From positions 218,364-282,363 of the forward strand of contig NZ_AOCN01000026.1 of the NCBI RefSeq assembly GCF_000350525.1: a stretch of 64,000 nt of DNA, given 5' to 3'. Shown here piece after piece: positions 35,906-45,776 of this stretch. This DNA is from Leucobacter salsicius M1-8. GTDB taxonomy: Bacteria > Actinomycetota > Actinomycetes > Actinomycetales > Microbacteriaceae. Numbering within the stretch: the stretch's first letter is position 1; each line of letters opens with the position of its first letter. The notes under the pieces are model-generated. The model was not told the DNA's origin. It did not search any database and saw only the letters and a list, made by a program, of their open reading frames with translations. The translations under genes and the position numbers were made by a program.

Positions 35906-38900
35906 GGGTCGCCTCCAAGATATCGTTCCAAACGGTTGCGCCGTCGGGGTCCTGCCCCGCGGCGTGCGCGCGTTCACGCACCTCGAGCACGCGAGCGTAT
36001 CCACTCGGGACAACGTGGGTGAACCGCGCGAGGGTGCGCTCGCGGTCTCGGTCGAGCTCGGCCAGCAGGTGCCGCGCGACCGGTGACCCAGTTTGCTCGA
36101 GGTGCCGACTCATGAGGCTCACCACTCGGGCCTCGAGGACGTCGCGAGCGGGCCGCTCCGCAAGGCTCCCGAGGCAGAGGGATCCGGATCCCAGTTCGGA
36201 CGCGTTCACGTGCGCGGTATCCAGGTCGAGCACAACGGCCTCGCCGCCCGACATGCCCGCGCCGAAGTTGCGGCCGGTGGGTCCGAGGATTAGGGCGAAG
36301 CCGCCCGTGAAGTACTCGAGGGCGTGGTCGCCGACGCCTTCGACGACCGCGATCGCGCCCGACCCGCGCACGAGGAAGCGCTCGCCGACCTCGCCCGAGA
36401 TCCAGAGGTGGCCGCTCGTGGCCCCGTACCCGATCACGTTGCCTGCGATCGTGCCGACGGGCCCAGCGGCGGCCTCGGCCGGGTGGGGGCGAATCACGAT
36501 CTCGCCGCCCGAGAGCCCCTTGCCAACGTAGTCGTTGGCGTCTCCGGTGAGGCGCAGCGTGATGCCGGCTGGCAGAAAGGCTCCGAGCGATTGCCCGGCC
36601 GAGCCCGTGAGGGAGATGTCGATCGTCTCGGGGGCCAGTCCATCGGCACCCCACCGCCGGGTCACCTCCGATCCCAGCAGCGTGCCGACCGCGCGGTCGG
36701 TGTTGCCGACGGGCAAGTCGAAGATGCGCGGTTCCCCTCGGTCGAGTGCGCCCGCGCAGTCCGCGAGCAATGCGGCGTCGAAGTGCTCCCCAACCCCGTG
36801 TTGCTGCGCGAACCGGTGGCGCCTGCCGACGGCGCCCGTGTCAGGGCCCCATAGCAGTGGGGTGAGGTCGAGCCCGTCCGCTTTCCAGTGCCGCACGGCG
36901 TCGTCGACGTCGAGGGCTGCCGTGTCGCCGACCGCCTCGTCGAGCGTGCGGTAGCCGAGGGAGGCGAGCAGCTCACGCACCTCCTCGGCCAAGAACATGA
37001 AGAAGTTGACGATGTGATCGGCCTGGCCGGTGAAGCGCGCACGCAGCTCGGGGTTCTGGGTGGCGACGCCCACCGGGCAGGTGTCCAAGTGGCAAGCGCG
37101 CATCATGATGCAGCCCGAAACCACGAGCGGGGCCGTCGCAAAACCGAACTCCTCGGCGCCGAGGAGCGCGGCGATCACGACGTCGCGGCCCGTCTTGAGC
37201 TGCCCATCGACCTGCAACACGACCCGCTCCCGCAGTCCGTTGAGCATCAGCGTCTGCTGCGCCTCGACGAGGCCGAGCTCCCACGGCGACCCCGCGTGCT
37301 TCAGCGAGTTCATCGGGCTCGCGCCCGTGCCGCCGTCGTGGCCGGATACCAGGATCACGTCTGAGAGCGCCTTGGCGACGCCCGCGGCGACGGGGCCGAT
37401 GCCCGACTGCGACACGAGCTTCGTCGAAATACGCGCGGCCGGGTTGGCGCGTTTCAGGTCGTAGATCAGCTGCTTCAAGTCCTCAATCGAGTAGATATCG
37501 TGGTGCGGAGGCGGCGAGATGAGGCCCACCCCCGGGGTCGCGTGCCGGGTGCGCGCGATCCAGGGGTACATCTTCGTGGGCGGGAGCTGCCCGCCCTCCC
37601 CCGGCTTCGCGCCCTGCGCGAGCTTGATCTGGATCTCCTCGGCGCTCACGAGGTAGGCACTCGTCACCCCGAAACGGCCAGACGCGACCTGCTTGATCTT
37701 GCTGCAGCGCTCTGGGTCGGCGAGTCGCTCGGGCGTCTCCCCGCCCTCTCCCGTGTTGGACTTACCGCCGATCCGGTTCATGGCGATCGCAAGGGTTTCG
37801 TGCGCCTCGGGCGAGATCGAGCCGAAGCTCATGGCCCCCGTGGCGAACCGTTTGACGATCTCGGTCGCGGGCTCGACCTCGGCGATATCGACCGCGGGAC
37901 GCTGCGGCGAGAGCGTGAGCAGCCCGCGCAGCGTCATGAGCCTAGACGCCTGGTCGTTGACCCGTGCCGAGTACTGGGCGAACAGGTCGCGGCGGCCCGT
38001 GCTCGTTGCATGCTGCAGCTTGAAGATCGTCTCGGGGTCAAACAGGTGGGGCGCCTCACCCCGCCGAAACCGGTACTCGCCCCCCGTCTCGAGCCGCTCG
38101 TGGACGCGGGGCGCGGTGTCGTCGGGGTAGGCGGCGCGATGACGCACCGCGACCTCGGCCGCAAGCACGTCGAGGCCAACGCCGCCGAGTTTCGTCGCGG
38201 TGCCCGAGAAGTATCGATCCACGATCTCGCGGCCAAGGCCGATCGCTTCAAACGCCTGGGCACCGCAGTAGGAAGCGACGGTTGAGATGCCCATCTTGCT
38301 CATGATCTTGAGCATGCCCTTGCCGAGGGCCCGGATCAGGCGCGCGGTGGCCTCGGACTCGGTGAGCCCTTCGATCACGCCGTCGCGCACCGCGAGCCCC
38401 ACGGTTTCCATCGCGAGGTACGGGTTGACCGCCGCCGCACCGTAGCCGATGAGTGCGGCGACGTGGTGCACCTCCCGCACGTCGCCCGCCTCCGCGATGA
38501 GGGCGACCCGCATACGCTCGCCCGCGCGGATCAGGTGGTGGTGCACGGCCGACACCGCGAGCAGCGACGGGATGGGAGCGAGGTCCTTGTTCGAGTCGCG
38601 GTCTGAGATCACCACGAACTCGGCGCCCGCGGCGACGGCCGCGCTCGCCTCCCGGCACATCTCGTCCACGCGCTCCGCCAGCCCGCGGGCGCCGAAGTCA
38701 ACGGGGTACAGCCCCCGAATGGTGACGGCACGCTCGGTGAGTGGGTCCTCCCCGAAGTGCTGGATGCGGGCGAGCAGGTCGCCATCGATCACCGGGAAGT
38801 CGAGCACCACCTGGCGCGCGTGCTCGGCCGACTGGGTCAGCAGGTTCAGTTGTGGCCCCATGCCCGCGCGCAGGCTCGTCACGAGTTCCTCGCGCAGCGC

Positions 38901-40493
38901 GTCGAGCGGCGGGTTGGTGACCTGCGCGAACTGCTGCACAAAGTAGTCAAACAGCAGCCGGGGCCGCTCGGCCAACACCGCAATGGGGGTGTCGGTGCCC
39001 ATGGCGGCGATCGGCTCGATTCCGGTGCGCGCCATCGGCTCGAGCAGCAGCCGCACCTCCTCCTCCGTATACCCAAACGTGCGCTGTCGGCGCAGGATCG
39101 AGGCCTGCGGGTGCACGAGGGGCTCTCGCTCGGGTTCGTCAGCCAGCCGGATCCGGCCGTGCTCCAGCCAGGCTCCCCAGGGGGCCGCTGCCGCGAGTTC
39201 GGCCTTTACCTCGGCATCATCCCTAATTCGCCCGCTTGCGAGATCCACTGCGAGCATGCGACCCGGGCGCAACCGTCCGCGGTGCGCGACGCGCTCGGGG
39301 GCGATGTCGAGCACCCCGGTCTCGCTCGCGATGACGAGGAGTCCATCGTGCGTTTCGAGGGTGCGGCCGGGGCGCAGCCCGTTGCGGTCGGTGAGCGCCA
39401 CCAGCTCCTCACCGTCTGTGGCGATCATCGCGGCGGGTCCGTCCCAGGGCTCCATCACGAGCGAGTGGTACTCCAGAAAGTCGACGAGGCCGGGATCAAG
39501 GCTCGGCTCGTTCTCCCACGCCTCCGGCACCATCATGGCGAGCGCGTGCGGCAGCGACCGGCCCGCGCGCACCAGGAGCTCGAGCACCTCGTCAAAGCTT
39601 GCCGAGTCGCTGCCGCCCGCCGAGCAGATGGGCAGAAGCTGCCGCACGTCGCCGAGCGCTTCTGACTCGAGTTGGGCCTCGCGGGCCCGCATCCAGTTGC
39701 GGTTGCCCCGCACGGTGTTGATCTCGCCGTTGTGTGCGACCATGCGCAGCGGCTGCGCGAGGTGCCACGACGGAAACGTGTTGGTCGAATAGCGCGAGTG
39801 CACAATGGCGAATCTGCTGGCGAACCGCGGGTCCCCCAGCTCGGGATAGAACGCGGGCAATTGCAGCGTGGTGACCATGCCCTTGTACACGATCGTGCGA
39901 GCGCTGAGCGAGGGCAGGTAGCAGCCCGTCTCGTGTCCGATGCGCTTGCGCGTGCGAAAGGCGTGCCGTTCGAGCGCGGCCCCGTCGAGCGGCACGCGCG
40001 CGGGCGCCAGAATCAACTGCGAGATGTGTGGCGCGGCGTCGGCCGCCGCGGCCCCCAGGCCCGCGGCCTCCGTGGGAATCTCGCGCCAGGCCACCAGGCT
40101 GAGGCCTTCCTCGGCCGCGATCGCCTCGATCCGGTATCTGGTGGCCCGGCGCTCCGCCGCTCCAGCCGGCAAAAACACGTGGCCAGCGAGGTACCCGCCC
40201 GCGGGTGGCAGGGTGGCTTCGGGATGTGACGTTGCGAGCTCGCTCCGGATCAGGGCGTCGGGCACGTCGGTAAGAATGCCGGCGCCGTCGCCGGTTCCCG
40301 CGTCAGAGCCGACGGCGCCGCGGTGCTCCAAGTGTGCAAGGGCGTTCAACGCGAGCCGCACGGTGTCGTGGGTGGCTGTGCCGGTGAGCGACACGACGGC
40401 AGCGAGACCGCAGGCATCGCGTTCCTCTGCCGGGTTGTAGAGCCCAACGGGTTCGGTGGGTTGGCGTGGGGCCTGTGCTGGGTTGGCAGTCAT
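35898..40493 (-). CDS. gltB: Glutamate synthase large subunit
   Basis: A 1531-residue alpha subunit of GOGAT, making two glutamates from glutamine and 2-oxoglutarate. A short propeptide precedes the nucleophile cysteine in EERDACGLAAVV (Cys28), the class II amidotransferase residue exposed on cleavage. Later come the central domain, the FMN/TIM barrel with SGHDGGTGASP, the [3Fe-4S] cysteines in CIMMRACHLDTCPVG, and the C-terminal beta-helix of GXXGXXXG repeats. ATG 40493 puts the cysteine at the expected place. It is first in a gltB-gltD operon. Confidence 0.97.
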   Translation of the reverse strand: MTANPAQAPRQPTEPVGLYNPAEERDACGLAAVVSLTGTATHDTVRLALNALAHLEHRGAVGSDAGTGDGAGILTDVPDALIRSELATSHPEATLPPAGGYLAGHVFLPAGAAERRATRYRIEAIAAEEGLSLVAWREIPTEAAGLGAAAADAAPHISQLILAPARVPLDGAALERHAFRTRKRIGHETGCYLPSLSARTIVYKGMVTTLQLPAFYPELGDPRFASRFAIVHSRYSTNTFPSWHLAQPLRMVAHNGEINTVRGNRNWMRAREAQLESEALGDVRQLLPICSAGGSDSASFDEVLELLVRAGRSLPHALAMMVPEAWENEPSLDPGLVDFLEYHSLVMEPWDGPAAMIATDGEELVALTDRNGLRPGRTLETHDGLLVIASETGVLDIAPERVAHRGRLRPGRMLAVDLASGRIRDDAEVKAELAAAAPWGAWLEHGRIRLADEPEREPLVHPQASILRRQRTFGYTEEEVRLLLEPMARTGIEPIAAMGTDTPIAVLAERPRLLFDYFVQQFAQVTNPPLDALREELVTSLRAGMGPQLNLLTQSAEHARQVVLDFPVIDGDLLARIQHFGEDPLTERAVTIRGLYPVDFGARGLAERVDEMCREASAAVAAGAEFVVISDRDSNKDLAPIPSLLAVSAVHHHLIRAGERMRVALIAEAGDVREVHHVAALIGYGAAAVNPYLAMETVGLAVRDGVIEGLTESEATARLIRALGKGMLKIMSKMGISTVASYCGAQAFEAIGLGREIVDRYFSGTATKLGGVGLDVLAAEVAVRHRAAYPDDTAPRVHERLETGGEYRFRRGEAPHLFDPETIFKLQHATSTGRRDLFAQYSARVNDQASRLMTLRGLLTLSPQRPAVDIAEVEPATEIVKRFATGAMSFGSISPEAHETLAIAMNRIGGKSNTGEGGETPERLADPERCSKIKQVASGRFGVTSAYLVSAEEIQIKLAQGAKPGEGGQLPPTKMYPWIARTRHATPGVGLISPPPHHDIYSIEDLKQLIYDLKRANPAARISTKLVSQSGIGPVAAGVAKALSDVILVSGHDGGTGASPMNSLKHAGSPWELGLVEAQQTLMLNGLRERVVLQVDGQLKTGRDVVIAALLGAEEFGFATAPLVVSGCIMMRACHLDTCPVGVATQNPELRARFTGQADHIVNFFMFLAEEVRELLASLGYRTLDEAVGDTAALDVDDAVRHWKADGLDLTPLLWGPDTGAVGRRHRFAQQHGVGEHFDAALLADCAGALDRGEPRIFDLPVGNTDRAVGTLLGSEVTRRWGADGLAPETIDISLTGSAGQSLGAFLPAGITLRLTGDANDYVGKGLSGGEIVIRPHPAEAAAGPVGTIAGNVIGYGATSGHLWISGEVGERFLVRGSGAIAVVEGVGDHALEYFTGGFALILGPTGRNFGAGMSGGEAVVLDLDTAHVNASELGSGSLCLGSLAERPARDVLEARVVSLMSRHLEQTGSPVARHLLAELDRDRERTLARFTHVVPSGYARVLEVRERAHAAGQDPDGATVWNDILEATRG

Positions 40494-40736
40494 CGCCGTC
40501 CCCCTTCTGGTGGTGGGACTACGGCGGCCCATTGGGGCTGGCGCGGCGCTCAGGACGTCGGTGTCGCGGCGAGGCACGTCAGCGGGAGTGCCACACTATC
40601 ACCAGAAAATTCGGTCAGTTGACGCCCTAGCCCACACCGTCGCTCATTTGCGGCGCCTGAATACTTCCTCACCGAATAATCTACATTTCTCACGACAGTT
40701 CACCGAACGGCGCCAAGAACCTTTACACGCCGGAAA
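40494..40736 (-). promoter_or_regulatory. Upstream region of gltB with three TTCGGT(G/C)A-type half-sites
   Basis: This stretch of about 240 bases has no gene. TTCGGTGA occurs twice on the minus strand (complement of 40669-40676 and of 40700-40707, 31 bases apart) and TTCGGTCA once on the plus strand (40610-40617). TGGTGATAGT on the minus strand near 40592-40601 could be an extended -10. Such repeated half-sites may bind a nitrogen regulator, but this is a guess from spacing. Confidence 0.3.
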
Positions 40737-40777
40737 CACTTCTGGCGCGTCCCCGAAACGGGAACGCGCCAGAAGTG
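40737..40777 (-). terminator. Strong hairpin after the SDR gene
   Basis: CACTTCTGGCGCGT and ACGCGCCAGAAGTG pair perfectly over 14 bp, with CCC/GGG extending the stem around CGAAA. It lies 17 bases beyond the SDR stop on the minus strand and upstream of the gltB promoter region. No long T-tract follows, so it may work with Rho or as a weaker terminator. Confidence 0.7.
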
Positions 40778-40793
40778 ACAGCCAGGTGTGACG

Positions 40794-41561
40794 CTACTCG
40801 GCTGCGCCGAAGCTCGACACGTCGCCCACGAGGCGCGTGTGATCTGCGGGGACGGGCTCGACCGCAGCGAGCGCAACCTCGGCGGCGAACTCGGCCACGT
40901 TGTAGAGTCGACCGGCCTGCTCGCGACGATCCTCGAGCGCGCCCGGGTTCATGCGGTTCAGCAGTGTCGCGGTGACCGTGCCCTCGATCATGTCGCCCGA
41001 CACCACCACGAACTCGATGCCGCGCTCAGCCAGGCCAGCGATGCGCTCGCGCAGCGCGTCCTCACCCGCACGCTTGGAGCGTGCCACGGGCTCGTACTCG
41101 GGCATTGTGGGCGTCGTGTTGATGAAGTGCGCCTGGTGACTCGTCACAAACACCACGCGGGATCCCTCGCCCATGAGCGGCAGCGCCGCGTCAAGCACCG
41201 AGAGCTGGGCATCGCGGTTGAGCTTGAGGGCGTAGTCCTCAGCCATGCCGCTCTCCATGCCACCCGAGGCGTTCAGCACGAGCACGTCCAGGCCGCCGAA
41301 GGCCTCGCGCACCGCGTCCATCATGCCAGCTACCGACTCGGGGTCGGTCAGGTCAGCGCCCTGCACAAGGGCCTGCACGCCAAGTTCACGCAGCTGCGCC
41401 GCGAGCTTTTCAGCACGCGGGGCCTTGTTGCGGAAGTTCACGACTACGTCGGCCCCCGCCTCAGCAAAGTAGCGTACGGTGTCGGCGCCCACGCCACGGG
41501 AAGACCCGGTTACCAGGGCGCGCTTGCCAGCGAGGCTGCCAGCTTCAAGAATCTGTGTCAC
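40794..41561 (-). CDS. Short-chain dehydrogenase/reductase
   Basis: A 255-residue SDR. The cofactor loop is ALVTGSSRGVGADTVRYF and the SDR asparagine motif is VLNASGG. FVTSHQAHF supplies the serine position; the usual YxxxK appears as YEPVARSK, with the tyrosine spaced three residues further from the lysine than usual. Substrate is unknown. It is a single gene, divergent to rbpA. Confidence 0.85.
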   Translation of the reverse strand: MTQILEAGSLAGKRALVTGSSRGVGADTVRYFAEAGADVVVNFRNKAPRAEKLAAQLRELGVQALVQGADLTDPESVAGMMDAVREAFGGLDVLVLNASGGMESGMAEDYALKLNRDAQLSVLDAALPLMGEGSRVVFVTSHQAHFINTTPTMPEYEPVARSKRAGEDALRERIAGLAERGIEFVVVSGDMIEGTVTATLLNRMNPGALEDRREQAGRLYNVAEFAAEVALAAVEPVPADHTRLVGDVSSFGAAE

Positions 41562-41720
41562 CAGAACTCCTCAATTCGTTTGGTTCACGTCACGACAACC
41601 CTACTGGAACGTCCATGCAGGTACGCCGTCACACATGGGCCTACCGCTTCGCCTGTGATCCCGGTACGCTGCAACAAATGGCAGTGGACACAATGTGTGC
41701 ACGTGGCGAGGAGGTCCAAC

Positions 41721-42080
41721 ATGGCCGATCGTACGCTCCGAGGAACACGTATAGGCGCGACAAGCTTGCAGGGCGAAGAGGGCGTCAAGCTCTCCCCCCG
41801 GCGAGGCGTGGAGTATCTCACCGAGCGCGGGGAGAGGTTTACCGTACTGTTCGATGCAGACGCTGAGCCCCCCGCAGAATGGTACGAACAGAAGACCGGA
41901 GAACTCGGTTTCCTCGACGACGAAGCGGGCCGCACGGCGCGCACCGAGTTCGAGGACAAGGCCTCGTCTCAGCGCACACCGTGGGACATGCTCGTCGAGC
42001 GACGCAGCATCGAGGAGCTCGAAGAACTCCTCGATGAGCGGCTGCAGTTGCTCCGGGCGCGGCGCGGCACCAAGAAATAA
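41721..42080 (+). CDS. rbpA: RNA polymerase-binding protein RbpA
   Basis: A 119-residue actinobacterial transcription activator that binds RNA polymerase and the principal sigma factor. It starts MADRTLRGTRIGATSLQ and ends with the highly conserved sigma-binding helix WDMLVERRSIEELEELLDER, followed by a basic RARRGTKK tail. The core domain (EYLTERGERFTVLFDADAE) is present. ATG 41721 is preceded by GAGGAGG. Divergent from the SDR gene; a promoter must lie in the 159-base gap. Confidence 0.94.
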   Translation: MADRTLRGTRIGATSLQGEEGVKLSPRRGVEYLTERGERFTVLFDADAEPPAEWYEQKTGELGFLDDEAGRTARTEFEDKASSQRTPWDMLVERRSIEELEELLDERLQLLRARRGTKK

Positions 42081-42097
42081 TGCCGCGCCTCCTCTAA

Positions 42098-43195
42098 CTA
42101 CGAGGCGTTCGCCACTTCCACGTCGGCAACCTTTGCGGCGGGGACGACTGGTGGGCGCCCCTTGGCGTCCCGCCAGCGTTGCTGGGTGCCTTCGGCGATC
42201 CGCTGCCACGAACGGTCGCGAATGAAGATCGCGTCAATCGCGATCATGGTGAGCGAGAACCACGGCAGCCCCATCACGACGCCAATCGCAATGTGGAAGC
42301 TCAGGATTCCGGCCAGCGCGATGAGCCGGGTCGGGCGCGTGAGCAGCATGAGCGGGAAGCCGATTTGAATCAGGATCGAACCCCATGCGGCGATGGTGAC
42401 CATCGGCCCCCACGTGGTGAGTAGATCCGAAAGAACCGGCCAGTTACCAAAGCGCATGGTCTGCAGCGGATCGTAGACGGCCCAGCCGCCCGCCCACGGC
42501 GCGCCCTGCGCCTTGTACAGGCCTCCCGAGACGTAAACGAAGGAGACCTGCGCGACAAGCGCGATGAGCGCGAGGTTGTGCAGCGCCGTGCCCAGCTGCT
42601 TGGTTGCCGAGCCATCGGGGAACCACTCCCCGCGCTTCGCGCGTCGGCGGGCGTCGAGGGACCAGCGCGCGGCCGGATCGGCGAAGAACATGAGGATCAT
42701 GGCGATGCGCTGCATGTTGTCGCTTTGATCGCCGACCATGTCGTTCATCTCGATGAAACTCACCCAGCCGATAAAGAACAGCGGCAGCACGATCCGGAAT
42801 CGCCAGCCGAGGATGAACAACACCGCGAGACCGATCAGGGCGATGTAGCAGACCGTGAACCAGAAATCGTTGCCCGCGACCCGGTTGAACAGGCTGAATA
42901 GCCAGATGTTCGGGAAGTCGCTGATGGGCGCTGTCAGTTCGCCGTTCCAGGCGGAGCCGGAACCAAAGGTGTAGAGCCTGGTCCCGAAGTTCGAGAGCAT
43001 CAGCCCCAGCATGGCGAGGCCGAAGACCATGCGGGTCACGGCGAGGCCGTAGAGGACCTTCTTGCCCCCAAACAGCCAGTTGTCACACCACTCGACCACG
43101 GCACCGATGGTATCGAGGATGGAGTTCCACACTGACACGATGGTCAGGCCAATAAACGCAGCCAGGCGCGCTACGGGAGTTCTGGAGTCGCTCAC
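42098..43195 (-). CDS. HTTM domain membrane protein
   Basis: A 365-residue integral membrane protein with about eight hydrophobic helices and the HTTM (horizontally transferred transmembrane) pattern seen in vitamin-K-dependent gamma-carboxylase relatives, such as VLYGLAVTRMVFGLAMLG and GGLYKAQGAPWAGGWAVYD. Carboxylase activity cannot be assumed. Its start overlaps the stop of the DUF5819 gene by four bases, so the two are one unit. Substrate and role are unknown. Confidence 0.85.
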   Translation of the reverse strand: MSDSRTPVARLAAFIGLTIVSVWNSILDTIGAVVEWCDNWLFGGKKVLYGLAVTRMVFGLAMLGLMLSNFGTRLYTFGSGSAWNGELTAPISDFPNIWLFSLFNRVAGNDFWFTVCYIALIGLAVLFILGWRFRIVLPLFFIGWVSFIEMNDMVGDQSDNMQRIAMILMFFADPAARWSLDARRRAKRGEWFPDGSATKQLGTALHNLALIALVAQVSFVYVSGGLYKAQGAPWAGGWAVYDPLQTMRFGNWPVLSDLLTTWGPMVTIAAWGSILIQIGFPLMLLTRPTRLIALAGILSFHIAIGVVMGLPWFSLTMIAIDAIFIRDRSWQRIAEGTQQRWRDAKGRPPVVPAAKVADVEVANAS

Positions 43196-44076
43196 TGGGT
43201 GATCCTCTCGAACTGCGCGCGGAAGGTGCGCCCAAAGTTCTCATCATTCTGGCCCGGCTCCACGAGCAGACCGCGCCAACCAGACTCGGTCATCATGGGG
43301 GCGGGGCGCTCGGCGTCGGGGTTGTGGCGCTCGGCAAACGGAACGATGTTCTGCCGGCTCACACGAAACTGCACCTGCTTCACCCCATCGCCCCAAATCG
43401 CACGTGCGACCTGGGTGGCGTACAGGGTAGACAGGCGCTCCTGCGCGAGCTGCTCAGCCACTGCGGTCTCATCGGCCTCGTCGCCCAGCAGATCCGATCC
43501 ATCGCCGGCCACCGACCCCTGCAACAGCGCGTTGTAGAGGTCCGCCTCCCAGGTCTCGCCGGTGAATGCCTGTGCGACCGTGTTGCGCTGGCTCTCGCCG
43601 AGCGAATCGTAGGCGCCCTTAAAGTTCGACGCGACCTCAGACGACTGGATACCAGCGCGCGGCGGAAAGAGGTTGTACTGGATCATGGAAAGCTCGACGT
43701 CGGTGGTACTCACCCACCCGGTTTCAATGTCTTGCCCGTCTTCCTCGATCACCGCGCGCACGTTGAAGTGGTAGTCGCCGTTGATGGGCTCGGGGGCAAA
43801 CACACTCCATGACTGCCCGAAGAACGGAATCATGTACGAGGTGAGCATGTTGCCGGGAACGACCTCGCGCAGCGGCGAGTAGGGTGCGATCCACAGGAAT
43901 GAGGCGAACACCTGCCAGGCGGTGAGGATCGTTGCCAACCCCACGAGCACACGCACCCACGGCTTCACCTTGCGCGGCACTGGCGCGGCACTGGCTGGCA
44001 TCTCGGGGCCGTTCAGCTCTGCGGCGGGTATCACTTGCTCTGACTGTTTCATAACCGCTTCAGTATCAGTGCTCAT
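43192..44076 (-). CDS. DUF5819 family membrane-anchored protein
   Basis: A 294-residue protein with one membrane helix near residues 40-60 (VRVLVGLATILTAWQVFASF) and a large outer domain containing FFGQSWSVFAPEPINGDYHF, the DUF5819 signature. ATG 44076 was chosen because the frame upstream is not conserved-looking. It overlaps the HTTM gene by four bases; the pair recurs in actinobacteria, so they probably form one complex at the cell surface. Function unknown. Confidence 0.85.
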   Translation of the reverse strand: MSTDTEAVMKQSEQVIPAAELNGPEMPASAAPVPRKVKPWVRVLVGLATILTAWQVFASFLWIAPYSPLREVVPGNMLTSYMIPFFGQSWSVFAPEPINGDYHFNVRAVIEEDGQDIETGWVSTTDVELSMIQYNLFPPRAGIQSSEVASNFKGAYDSLGESQRNTVAQAFTGETWEADLYNALLQGSVAGDGSDLLGDEADETAVAEQLAQERLSTLYATQVARAIWGDGVKQVQFRVSRQNIVPFAERHNPDAERPAPMMTESGWRGLLVEPGQNDENFGRTFRAQFERITQ

Positions 44077-44237
44077 GTCTGCTCCCCGAGCTGTCCTCGT
44101 TCGCTGGCGCAGATCGTCGCGCCTGCGCGGTGATCTGCGCGCATCACTCATGCGCGCCTATTCGTGGCTCCTCAGCTAGCGTACACAGCGAGCACTATCC
44201 CGAGCAGCCTTGCGCACCGTGTGGCGTGCCGGTTGGG

Positions 44238-45776
44238 CTAATTTCGCCGCGTGATCCGGCCCGCAAGCATCGCCCGCACGAGCCCGGCAGCGCCCGCCAC
44301 ACACCACAGCGCCGCGATCCAGGCGCCCAGCTCAGTGGCGGGCGTACTTCCCTGGGTGAGCGGGACCGTCGCGACCATAGCACCCGCGGTGTACGGTGTG
44401 ATGGTCGCCGCGTCCGAGCCGTCGGGCAGCACGATCGCACTCGTGCCCACCGTGGAGATGTTGACGAGCGCGCGCCCCGTTTCGACGCCCCGCAGCCGGG
44501 CGATGGCCAACTGCTGGGCACTTTCGTCGGTGCGACCAAAATCTGCGTTGTTGGTCTGCGCAAAGATGATCTCTGCGCCGTCACCCATCATCGCCACGGC
44601 CTGCTGGTCAAAAATAATGTCGAAGCAAATGGCGAGCCCGGCGCGAGTGACGCCCGCGGCCGTATCGACGTCGAACGCCGCGGGTCGTTGCCCGGGCGTG
44701 TAGTCCAGTTGGACGAGGTCGACGAGATCGGGCACGAGCGCGCGGAAGAATTCACGGTTGGGCATGTACTCAGCAAAGGGCACGGGGTACCGCTTGTCGT
44801 AGCGCTCGGTAAGAGGCCCCTCGGGGCCCCACACCAGGGTGCTATTCGTGAAGATGTCGCCCGGATCGCGCAGAATCGACCCGACTACGATGGGCGCCTG
44901 CGCCCGCTGGGACAGCCGCGCTACGCGCTGGCTCCCCAGTACGTTGTCGGACAGCGCAAACTCGGCACTGTTCTCGGGCCAGACGATCACGTCGACGCGT
45001 TCGCCACGCTCCTCGAGGTCGGTGAGGAGCGCGTCGGTCGCCTCGATGTGGCCTGCCAGCACCGCCCCCGACTCGCGATCATCAAAGATCGCGGACTTCG
45101 AGTTCCCCTGCACCGCCGCGACTCGCAGCTCGCCCTCACGGGCCACCGGTGCCGGCGGCACGAGCGCCGCGACCAGCGCCAGCGCGAGCGCGCTGGCACA
45201 GCAGGTCACGAGCCGCTGACGTGAGGGGCGCGCGAACCACGCCGCCACGCACACTGCGCTGACGAGCGCCACGAGCCCCGAGAGCCCGGCGAATCCCAGC
45301 CACGAGACCGACTGCAGCAGCGGGCCGTCCGCCTGCGTGTGCGCGAGCCTGCCCCACGCAAACCCACCGTAGGGCACGAGTCCCTGCAGCTGTTCGCGCG
45401 CGACCCACAGCCCTGCGACCGCGAACGCGAGCCACGTGATGCCCGGGAGTCTGCGGGTGACGAACGCCGCGCACAGACCGAACAGGGCGTACCAGGCGAT
45501 CATGAGGATGCTCAGCGCGAGCCACGGCACGGGGCCGAGGTACAAGGTGAGCCACGAGATCTGCGGCAACCAGAACCCGGCACCTGCCGCGGCACCAAGC
45601 CCTACGGATGCCCACCCTCGCTGCCGCCACAGCGCCGCGAGCACCAACGCGACGGCGGGAAACGCGGCCCACCACCAGGCGAGGCTCGGGGTTGCGGCGT
45701 CGAGCAGCAGGCCGCCCGCGACCGCGGCTGGCCAGGCCAGCCACCAGGGCAGTGGCCTGCGTACGTTGCCAGTCAC
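44238..45776 (-). CDS. lnt: Apolipoprotein N-acyltransferase
   Basis: A 512-residue enzyme that adds the third acyl chain to lipoproteins. About seven N-terminal membrane helices are followed by a nitrilase-like domain whose catalytic triad is visible: Glu in VIVWPENSAEF, Lys in ERYDKRYPVPFAEYMPNR and Cys in AICFDIIFDQQ. Lipoproteins in this window (CtaC, FKBP, sugar-dehydrogenase-like) are possible substrates. The GTG 45776 start overlaps the helY stop (GTGA); the much longer in-frame extension upstream lies inside helY and was rejected. Confidence 0.92.
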   Translation of the reverse strand: MTGNVRRPLPWWLAWPAAVAGGLLLDAATPSLAWWWAAFPAVALVLAALWRQRGWASVGLGAAAGAGFWLPQISWLTLYLGPVPWLALSILMIAWYALFGLCAAFVTRRLPGITWLAFAVAGLWVAREQLQGLVPYGGFAWGRLAHTQADGPLLQSVSWLGFAGLSGLVALVSAVCVAAWFARPSRQRLVTCCASALALALVAALVPPAPVAREGELRVAAVQGNSKSAIFDDRESGAVLAGHIEATDALLTDLEERGERVDVIVWPENSAEFALSDNVLGSQRVARLSQRAQAPIVVGSILRDPGDIFTNSTLVWGPEGPLTERYDKRYPVPFAEYMPNREFFRALVPDLVDLVQLDYTPGQRPAAFDVDTAAGVTRAGLAICFDIIFDQQAVAMMGDGAEIIFAQTNNADFGRTDESAQQLAIARLRGVETGRALVNISTVGTSAIVLPDGSDAATITPYTAGAMVATVPLTQGSTPATELGAWIAALWCVAGAAGLVRAMLAGRITRRN

